64,000 bases of DNA from Taxillus chinensis. Its lineage: Eukaryota; Streptophyta; Magnoliopsida; Santalales; Loranthaceae. Where the stretch lies: assembly GCA_023512835.1 (NCBI GenBank), contig CM042086.1, positions 9,525,799 to 9,589,798 of the forward strand. The letters are read 5' to 3'. Below the pieces are notes generated by a model, which ran no database searches, was not told the origin of the DNA, and saw nothing but the letters and a program-made list of their open reading frames with translations. The position numbers and the translations under genes were made by a program. Positions 48,801 to 60,500 of this stretch are shown one piece after another; within the stretch, counting starts at the first letter, position 1; each line of letters starts with the position of its first letter.

Positions 48801-51800
48801 CAGGACAAAATTTAAGAATTAGAGAAGATGCTCAGGTAAATGTTAGCCACTTCATATATATATATATATTTGTTCAATTGAAGATCTAGCTGGCTATTCA
48901 ATGTAAAATATTGCTCTTGTAAATATTTAGAAAGTTTTCTCATATATTCATGACTGATGGTTGCAGGGTACCTTCGTTGAAGGAATAAAGGAAGAGGTTG
49001 TACTATCACCTGCTCATGCTCTTTCTCTTATAGCTGCTGGCGTAGGTAAGACTAATCTTTATAAATATTTAGTAGAAAATGATGGAAGAAAATAATAATT
49101 CTCTCTTGTATTCATTGAGAGATTACAACATATATATACACACACAGTTGAGGAGACCTAATTAGGCAACTACCCTGTTAGGTAATCTAAATAATTACAA
49201 CTCTAATTAGGCAACTAATTAATTTGACAGCTCATTCCAACTTATTTAATAAGGAGATTCTCATATATCCAGGTTCGTCTTATCCATAGTAAATACAGAT
49301 ACACCATAAGTATTATAAAATATAAGGGGGAAATGCAGGAATGCATTATTGGCTTCCTGTATCACCCTTCGCTTTGACAAGGATATGTTTCTCTTCTCTC
49401 ACTTTAGCGTTATGAGTCAGGGCACTAATAGAATATTGTAATATTTCCTGATCTTTTGTTCTGACACATGTTCAGTAACTACTTATCTCTTTTTTAAGTG
49501 ATTTGATATATAAATTTAATAATTAATGTACATCTCTTCATATCCCAACCTACAAGCTTTAAAAGTTTACATTTTGCCTGTGCCAGTTAAAATTTTCTGG
49601 TGCGGTAAATTTTTGAGTAAAAACTAGAATTTACATCATCCTTCCAAAGAGAATTTCAAACTGTTCAATCACCAATGGTTGTTTATACATGAATTGCCAT
49701 ATGACCCCAGGTTCAACAATGTTTTTTTGTCACTTTACGCTAATTTTCTGTTTCTTTTTATATGAACTTTGAAATTGAATTTTGTTATGTATTTATTTAT
49801 TCATGTTTTGGCTGACTGAACTGCTAAATTTCTTTGGTCTTGGATGATTGTATTTTTATCGGTACTCCAAAGAGTTTTTAGTGAGGATGTAGTCATGAAT
49901 TATCTATGTTCTTTGTGATAATATTTTAGTTGTTAGCAGAACACAGACATGTTGGCTCCACAAACTTGAATCTACTCAGCAGCCGGAGCCATACAATATT
50001 CACTCTGGTAATTCCACTCTAATTTAGATGACATGGCACAATTTCCTCTTCCTGCTTCACCTGGCTTGGTCTTGTGTTAAATAATAGAAGGGACAAATTT
50101 ATGTTACAACAGAAGTGGAGTACTTAGAATAAAATATCAACTTATATGTTTTTATGAAATAGCATGCCATGAAACACAACAAAGGTTTCAGCTTATATGT
50201 TTCAATGTATATGATTTTGGAGAATCAATGACACTTCTCTCTTTGCTGCACTGGGTATTTATAGTGGAGGAGGCACCTAAGGTTTCTTGGGGGAGCTCCC
50301 AGGGAGTTAGAAATTTGTCCCAAGAGTTACAACAATAAAAGGAATAAAATTTTATTCCCAAAACACAACAAAATAAAGGTTCAAAATTTAATTTTTTGTT
50401 CAAGAATCAAAGTGCTACATTAAATATGTTAAAAAAATAAAATTATAGTACATCTAGATTTCGAGTAAGTTTTAAAATATTGTATAGAGTTGTTGAGAGT
50501 CATCATAATGGCGCCTGTGCTGCTCATTAGGAGCAAACAACGATAATAGTTGCACAATATAGGTTGCACATTGAAAAAGGAGAGATAAAGTTATATTTTT
50601 CAAAATAAATGAAGATATAATTAGACAGGCCTAATAGCGGGAGAAGAGAGAAGATGGAAGTTTTTTTGTTGGTTGAAAAAAAGAATTGAATTTCTGAAAA
50701 GAGGGAGGATTCGACAATTATAGGTAAGGGAGAGTCTTTATAATGACTCATGCAGTTCCTGGTCTGACTACGACCACCCACACCCTTAAAACGTTTATTT
50801 CTTATTAATGTCGTCAATGTTTGAACACGAGAGAAAACATCATTCAATGAGATAACACCGTAAAAACCTGAGATTGGCCAACCTCGTAGTCATCATGAAT
50901 GCTAGTCAAGATGCTCGTCACTACAAGGTACTCGCATTGTTTACTTATGGTTGGCACATCAATAGAGATTGGGAGCAAAACATTTTACTTCTTATTTGAT
51001 TTCTTAAATAATGTGTTGGAATTTATTCCTTCTAATCTGCCCTAAAAGGAGCTTGAGGTTGAGAAAACATCATTCAATGAGATAACACCATACGGAAATT
51101 ATGTTTTCTAGAATATAATGTCTCCAAGTATGGCTATAATTCCTTAACAGTGCTTGTGTTAACAACTGAAGAAGTGACCTTTAAATGCATCGAATTCAAT
51201 TATTAGCATAAACAAACTTGCATCATCATGTACCCAAATACCATTTGCAGCCTCCTCAAAGGTGGATTATTGTTCATGTGATCATTTTTGTTTATGCTGA
51301 CCTAAGCAATTTTCATGATCTTTTTCCTCATACAATATTTGGATCCATCCAACTTTTCGTCTTTCAACTTAGGAACATTGACTCAAGGGTTCACGGCTAG
51401 ATTGCACCCCAATCTCACCTTTGTTACCATTCCGTTGCCATGTTCCACCACAAAAAGACACACACACACACAATCTCAAGCAATCTGATCATGCATCAGT
51501 GAGGGTTTTCTCTTCCCTTAGTGCATGATTGAAGAGAAGAGACATCCAAATGGGATTAGGGTGATTGGGTTAGATAGAAGAGGGAATGGAAGCGAAAGAG
51601 AGGTGGCTGGGTGAGAGAGGAGAGGAGAGGCAGCAGGATTAGATTTTCTTTGCATCTTTTTTTTTTTCCCTCAATGCTTTGATACCATATTGAAAGAGAT
51701 GATTTTATTACATACACTTAATGGATTTATATAGTATTACAAGAAAAGTTTAAAACCTCAATACCCTAGTCTTACATTAGAAATCCTAATGGGTCGAATC

Positions 51801-54800
51801 ACAACTACCCTAATTAACAACCACAAAATTTTAAAACAAGTGAACATATTGAACTCGTAATGATGATAATAATGACACAATTCTAAATCGATTTAACTGA
51901 CAAAAAGTTGATTTGTGATTAAACTAAAATTTATATAATTTAAAAAAAATCAAAACATTGCACAATTAAAATTAAGATGAGTGAAGCTAATGAAGTTGAT
52001 ATATTAGAGCATATTATTTCGTCGAGTGTGTATGAATTTCAGATAATTGTGCCTTCACGAACCTCCTCAGTAGTAATGTGATAGGGGAATTTTATGACTA
52101 GCAAGATAATTTTGCTTACACAAGCACTATAGGCATATGTATTGGTGATTCATTGTAGTTTGGTTGAAGCTTTATTCTTTATTCCGTTTCTTTAAAGGCA
52201 ACAGTATATTTGGCTGCAGATGCTTATAATGTTGGAAATTGTTATTTTCAATCCTCCTTGTAGTACAAAAATAATAACAGATGTTCAATCCACGTTTTTT
52301 TTGTTATAGTTATTCTTTTCCTCTTTGTTTCACTCTAACAACGGCACACATTACTGACAGATTTAGTATATTTTATCATTGTCTGTTAATGTTGCTTAAT
52401 TTGTAAACTCTATATATTGATTTCTATTAACTTCTGATCCCTTTTTCTCTGCTAGATTAATGGCAGACAATAGAAATTTGCCTATATGGGGAAAACTGAC
52501 AGATTAGTGTAGTTTATCATTTTCTATTAATGATGATTAATTTGTAAAACTCGATATATTGATTTCTATCTACTTCTAATCACTTTTTCTTTGCTGTCCT
52601 AATGGCAGACGATAGAAAGTAGCCCTTGTGGGGAAAACTGTGAAAGTGAAGCTGTTAATTTGTCACAGCTGGTATGCATCTGTGGCATTATTGGATGTTG
52701 TAGCAGTGTATTTTTTTTTATGTTTTCCAGTTATAAAGTGTGTTTTATTGATTCTTTTTAACTTTATACTATTTATACTCGCAGAACCTCATTGATCTAG
52801 CAGGCTCCGAAAGCTCCAAAACTGAAACTACTGGCATGCGACGGAAAGAAGGATCCTATATCAATAAGAGTTTGCTAACACTTGGAACTGTGAGACCTTT
52901 TAACTATTACTTGATCATCAATAAGATGTGATTTTTAAAGGAAAAAATGTGTGCTTGTTAGATTATTTAAATTGGATATGTCTTGAATTAGATTATTAAC
53001 TTGCCTAAGTTATCCTTCAACGCCACTGACTGTCAATATCATTTTTTTTACATGTTGCTATGCATGCTCTCAGCTTCTTTATGTTCAATAGTACACTAAC
53101 TGAAAATTTATTTCTGTTCAATTATTAAATTAGTGTTCACTATCATTATTTATCTATTTGTGAACATAAACCAATGAGGTTGAGCAAATTAGTATTTGAA
53201 TCATTTATTTTATAAACAATCTTTGCAAACATTAAAATAAACTTAGGTTTCTTTTATTTCGCAGAAAATGATTTTTGCAATTTCCATTGTTTGACAGTGA
53301 GGAAAATAGTCAATAGAAAATCAATTTTTGGTTAATGAAAAATATTTTAGAAAAAAAATGATATTCTTGCATCGAGCAAGTTATTTTTCAGAACTATATT
53401 CTATGTTTTTTCCTATCTTTTAAGAAATTATTTTTCAAATATTTTTAAAAATATAAGGTAATAAAACAACAGAATTTAATTTGTTGAAAATAATTTTCAA
53501 GAAATTATTTTTTGAATGAAAATCATTTTTGATGAAACAAATGGAATTGTAGAATGTAATTGCATTTTTTACAATTTTTTTTATCGAAGATTAAACAAAA
53601 AATCACTTTATAAAAATAAATTTCATTCATCATTGATCCTCCATATGTGTTCATAAATCATTTAACCTTATCTTTGAAATTTAAATTATTTAGTTTTTTT
53701 ATATCATTCCAATTTTATCAATTATAGTCTATATTTTACATAAAGATGAACATGCTTACTCAACACTTGAATGTATTAAATAAACAAATATGAACACCTC
53801 AATTATTGGTTTCACACAATTCATTATGGCCTTAGTCATTGCAAATCAAATAGAATCGTATATTCTTTAAATTGTAAAGGAAAACTCAATTATCTTTGAT
53901 GCAATTATTTTCATAGTGATTATGTTATTATAATTTATTTATTACTTTTGACTTATTTTGTCATGCAATTCCTATTGATTTTTGTTTAGTAAGAGATAAA
54001 AATATTTCACACACATTATTCGTTGAAATAGATTATAGTTTCTAGACATTCTTGATTTGGGCTTAAGTCAAGACAACTCAATGCAACCTAGTCAATTTTT
54101 TTTTTTAGTATTCCCCCTCAAATTAGAGTAAAGATATTTATCATGCCTATTAGAATTAAAGAGTAGATAAGTTAGTATGATTACTTAGTTTATTTTTACA
54201 TTAGCCCCTCATTTTTTTATGTGTGTACGGTTATTGAATAATATGATGGTGTTGTTCGGTCACATTCTAAAGAGGAGACATAACCAAATGATACACTGAG
54301 AGTTTCGTCAGGTGTACAGGGGCATTGTATACCTTAGGAAGTTGTTTCATCAGGTGTATAGGTGTATGGTGTACCTAAAGAGATAGCTTACGGTACACCT
54401 TAAGAAGCTGGTTTGGATTGATTAATGTAGTTAACTAGGAAGTCAAGATTAGTTTTTCAGACTCTTTAATTTTTTAGATTGTAGTGATTACACTGATTCT
54501 TTACACTGTATTTACTATTTGTAAAGTTGTAGTGATTACACTGATTTTTTATTTTTCTTACACTGTATTTACTATTTGTATTTATGATTCTTTCTAGGTA
54601 TTAATTATTATAAGACCAAAGGTCAAACTGTGTGTGTACATGAAGTGTGTTAGCAAAATTAATGAAATATTTCTTATTTTCACGGTAGCAACTGAATTTT
54701 GTGCTAAATTTCATTATATATATACATATAAAGTCATTCATTTGTAAAAATTGAATTAGATTCGTAGAAAAATAATATGGGAAAGCACATGCAGTAACTT

Positions 54801-57507
54801 TGCCATTAGTAGTATTAAATAATTTTTGTAATAAACTTAATATATATATTTATTAAAGGTTCATTCTTTTTGTAAAAAGTATGTTAGATATCTAGCAAAA
54901 ATAATATGGAAAACTATCTATGTTTGTTTTATAAAAAAGCATTTCTAGCAAAAAAGTATGTTTTTTTTTTGTTAAAATTTTATAAGTTAAATTTCTAGCC
55001 TCGATGAAAATCTAGTGAATTGAAGAAGTAACAAAATGTGATAACCCATTCCGGTATCTCATAATCCTATATTTCAATATGTTTTCTTCAATTGTGCTAG
55101 ATTGGATTGATTGCTATTCTAATTGTAATCTTATTATCACAATAAAGTCTTATAGGCTGAGCCATTGCTTGGAATTCTGCTTCCGCTCTAGAACAAGCTA
55201 TCACATTTTGTTTTTTTATTCTTTGAAGTTACAAGATTTCTAACAAGAAGGTACAATAATATCTAGAGATCAATCTTCTTTCAACAATCAATCCTGGTAT
55301 AATCTGCATATGTTTATGTCTCTAGAACTAAGCCTCCATTCTATTTAAATAGAATACCTTTTCTTGAGTCTCTTTGAGGTAGTGTAGGTGAGTTGCTTAT
55401 ACATGAATTGACTAATCACACTCAGCATAATCTGTGTTTGTGCATAAATTTACTAGTCACACCCAATACATAAGCTATAGATGGTCATGTGTAAAATAGG
55501 TAAAGTATTCAAACCCGGCATTGGTATATTTCTCTATCTACCGCAACATCCTCTCGGTCCAATTCTAAGGTTTGGATTTAGTAGAGTACCTGGTGGTTTG
55601 CATATTGTCTTGCCGTTTTCTTTGAGTAGATCTACAACATATTTTTGCTAAGATATAAAAATGCCTTGTTTAGGTTGAGCCACCTCAATCCCAAGAAAAT
55701 ATTTTATTCTTTTTATCTCATTGGCTAAACACTAAGTCAAAAGCTATTACTTTCTATTATCATTCACTGTTATTATCATATGATCAGCATATATCAAGAG
55801 AATTGTGATACTCCCTGAAGGTGAGTTTTTAATGAAGAATGTATAATTCCATTGGCTTTGTTTATATCCATGGTCATCATAGCACTTGCAACTAATAGTG
55901 ATTCCTAAGATTACTACTGCAGCTCATAAACCTCTAAACTAACTAAATATAGAGCATAGCAAATGATACATAATCACAATTGTTTACGTGATCTTTCAAT
56001 AATTTTTTTAAGAAAAATGAAGTGCTTCATCTCTGGTCCTCAAGTTTTGATATTCACTTTTTTTTAAAATCTATTCTTATGCGTGCTGTCTTTATTTCAT
56101 TCTCGCTATTAATGCCTTTTCATTGTCAGGTTTTTGAACTTATCAATACATATTTGCACAGGTAATATCAAAGTTGACAGATGGGAAAGCTACTCATATA
56201 CCCTACAGAGAATCCAAATTGACAAGGCTTCTTCAGTCTTCATTGAATGGCCATGGACGTGTATCTGTAATACCTCAGATTTTTTTTTACCTGGAATATA
56301 CCAAATATATTTTTGAGTAAATATTGCAACTTAAGCTGTATAATCTATTTATTTGTGTAGAATATTTCAATTTGCAGCTGATTTGCACAATCACTCCTTC
56401 ATCAAGCAATATGGAAGAGACCCATAACACATTAAAGTTTGGGCACCGTGCAAAGCATATTGAAATTCAAGCAGCACAAAACAAGGTTTTATGCACATGC
56501 CACTAAAATACAAACTGTGTGGTTATCCAACAGTCTATTTTTGGGAAATACCATTTTTCAAAAATTGTTGAAAGTAAACCTATGAACCTGCAGATAATTG
56601 ATGAGAAATCACTTATCAAGAAATACCAGAATGAGATTCATAATTTAAAGGAAGAGCTAGAAAAATTAAAACAGGGTTTCGTTACAGTTCCTCAATTTAA
56701 GGATACTGGAGGAGATGATCTTGTGCTCCTAAAAAGAAAGGTATGTTGTTAGCAAGCCTATTGTGAGGAGAATTTTATCCATTGAGTGAGATTATTTTAT
56801 TTTGATGTGATATGTAAAGTTTGAAGATGGTGAAGTCAAGCTTAAATCAAGATTAGAACAAGAAGAAGAAGCTAAATCTGCTCTGTTGGGGCGAATACAT
56901 CGGCTGACGAAATTAATATTGGTTTCCTCAAAGGATTCCCAATCATTAAGGTTCCCTCATCTCCCTGATCCGAGGAGAAGACATTCCTTTGGAGAAGAAG
57001 AGGTCATATTCTTAATTTGTCTAGGAAATTCATTTAATCCAAGTGCACCTTATAAGATATTATTTGGTCTGAATATAGTTGCCTATGCTCAATGTGCAGC
57101 TTGCTTACCTTCCATACAAAAGAAGGGATTTGGTCTTGGATAGCGAAAATAATGACTGCTGTACTTATCTTGAAGGGAGTACTGAAACCGTGGATGATAC
57201 AATTAGGGAGAAAAAAACTAAGAAGCATGGATTGTTAAACTGGTTGAAGCCACGGGTATGTAGATTTTTTTAAAATATATATTTGAAGAAACTAGATTAG
57301 GGGTTTGTGGGAATATTCTCTAAAAATATCCTTTTCTACTTAGAATATTATTATCATTATTGTTGGTGTAAGAATGTGATAACACTGTGGCTGTTTACAT
57401 CAATGAAAATAAAAGGCAGAAACATTTTATATGCAGCTTCAGTCGACTGGGAACTCAGTGGGCAGCGACAGTTGACTGCGCTCCAATATGGACAGTCACC
57501 TGTTGAC

Positions 57508-57546
<39 letters not shown>

Positions 57547-60500
57547 TCTCTATATATCTATAACCTTTCTTACAATTTTTCTACAATATTCAAAGTTTCA
57601 TTTATATTTTCTAGATTGCAAATTTTGATATGTAAAGATAGATAAACTTTTTGTTTGCCCAATTAGCTAGGTTATGGTTACCACTCAATATATACACATG
57701 AACTAGATTTTGAGGGGATTGCTCATTTTTTTCCTGGAAAATAAAATATCATTGTAGTTTTATTTCCTCATATATACACATGGGCTAACCTATCATAACC
57801 ACTCAATTAGCAGGGTGTGACTAAAGTCATAAGCATCTCTTATGATATCATCATTTAATGGAACGATGTCGTGTTACTCCAACACTTATGGAGTCTCCAT
57901 TGCTTTCTGGTTACGTCATCAGCCTTGCAGCCCACATCACTTTCTAGATTGCTTCATGAGGTTCTCACTAGGTCCAAAAGGTTTTCCACGTCATCAAATG
58001 GTTTCTGGATTGCTTCATGCGATTCCTGCTAGGTCCATGATATTTTTCACATCATTAGACGGTTTCTAGATAACTTCATGAGATTTTGGGTGTTACCATG
58101 AGATTTGTGATGTCTTCATGACGTTTTTTCTGCTTCCATGAAGTTTTTCACATTTTCATGAGGTTTCTCGCTCACTTTATGGGCTTTTTGTCGTCACCAT
58201 GAAGCTTGTGACGTCTTCATGTATTTTTTTTCCTGGGTCCATAATATTTTCATAGATTTTTTTGCTTAGACAAAAAATTAATATTAGTACCATTCTTTTG
58301 AAAAACAATTCTCTATTATTAGAAATCATTTTGGAGTTAGTATCAAAAGATTGAGGTCTGACAATGCTAGGGATTATTTCTAGAGATTATTTCAATCAAA
58401 CTTTAATCCCTTACTTTTAAAAGGAAGGAATCATTCATGAATTCTCATATTTATACTCCTCGATAGAATAATTATCTTCTTGAGTCTATTTGCGCTCTTT
58501 TTTTTTTTTTCAAAATTACGTTTCAAAATCCTTTTTAAGGGAAGGCATCTTTAAGTCACTCATCTCATAAATCGACTTTTGAAAGTCCTACAAAGTCGTA
58601 GCCAATTGAGGTATAATCTCAACCTTATCCTAATCTAAGCACTATCAATGCTCTTGTTCCTTACATCTTGGATGTGTTGTTTACCTTTTGTATCTACTCA
58701 TAGTCAGTTAGCTAATAGTCTCACTAAAAGGTTGAGCAATCCAATATTTCTAACATTTTATCCACACTTGGAGTAGAAAATACTTATTCACCAGCTTGGG
58801 GGGTGTGTTGGAAGTTGGTTTGAAACGGAATTATTAATGCAACTAAACAGACAATCATCTCTTCTACTTACTATATTGTAGTTATTATGTTGTATTTATT
58901 ATTTGTATTCATGTGTTTGAGTTTCTAGGTGTCTAGAGTTTGTTGTAAGATCAACGGTGTATCTGTACATCCAGTGTATTGTCAATGTGAAAGAAATCCT
59001 ATTTCTCACATATGTATATATAGGATTTTTATGGGATTAGATCTAACTAAGCTACAACCCAACTTGCCACTAAAGCATTTAGAAAACAACAATGATTCAT
59101 GAGTACATATATAGTACTACAATTAGACTACATCTTATGCACCTAGGGTGAGTTACTAACATTTAAGATGCCTCAGTTGTTTTTACAAAATCTATATTAT
59201 TCTTTATTTACGTATTGCCCAACTGGATTGTTTTGGATCTCATGTAGATCATTTGTTTGATGAAGCTATCAGATTTGGTTTATTATTATGATAAAGGCAC
59301 CGTGCAGAGCCTTTTGGTGGAGGTATTGTGTTGGACCTCATTGGTTGTGTTCCATTCATTGAGAGGATATTTTTGTTTTGATGAACCCATAAAATTGTTT
59401 ATTAGTGATTTGTTCATTTGAAGCGGATGATGTAGACTTTTGTTTGGGAAAGGAGTGCAATGGTAGCAATTCATTCATGCTTTGTGTAAACTGGATAACT
59501 TTTGTAACAATTTAAATTATTTCTATAAATTTCAGCTTCAGGGAGTGTTTTAATTATTAACTTATTAGCTTATAGCATCATAATATATTTGTCTTCTTGT
59601 CTTTAATTACAAACTTGTTTACTATTTGTATCAGAAACGAGATAGCAGCTTGGGTGCATTGACAAGCATTAGCGATACATCAAATGGAGTGAAGTATAAT
59701 GGTACACCATCAGCACCTCAAAGAGAAATCATTAATTCTCTTGCAGAATCCAGACATTGCAATTCTTTATTTACAGACCTTTCATCTGACGATCTTTTAT
59801 CTGAGGCTAGACTGGATACAGAATCATTTTCCGACAATGTCTTGGGACCAGAGACACCTCAAGTATGTCTTGATTCTTATTATCATTAATTGTTCCAAAT
59901 GTAAATGTCTCTTTTGTATTATTATTTAATACATCTTTATGCATCCTGTGAGCGAAAATAATTTTTACTCGTCTAATTACTTTAATTTTAACATTGTCTT
60001 CCAACGATGTGCTCTATAAGAAAAATAGCAACTTGCACAAGGCATTGACATACACATGAGCCCTTAATGCGAGATAGGCTTTGGGCTATAATGAAGAAGA
60101 TTTCTGATGGCCAAAGTAGCATAATGTGGCCATCGAGAAATCCAACTTATTGACATACAATTAATGTTTTTCCTTGTGCAAAAGTTGGATATATTTTTTC
60201 CTGGAAAATATGGATATCAACCCAGTGGAAGCTTGCATCCAATGTGATTCATTATATGTGTGATTTATTTATTTTTCTTATTTGATGCAGATTAGTGTAA
60301 AAGCAATTGATCTTTTGAGGGAGCAAAAAATGATTTTGTCTGGAGAAGCGGCACTCCATACTTCCACTTTAAAGCACTTGTATGAAGAAATGGCAAAGAA
60401 CCCTGGGAAAGAACAAATTCATGTAACATTAGAATCCTCATCCACAATAGCTGTTGATATTTCCATAAAATTATTTCTTATTGCTCTTTCTGTTTTAAAG

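Noticed and set aside
52355..52496. Left duplication copy as an alternative coding exon
   Set aside because: It meets TGA after ten codons, so it cannot contribute to a full-length motor; kept as a decoy-splice finding only.
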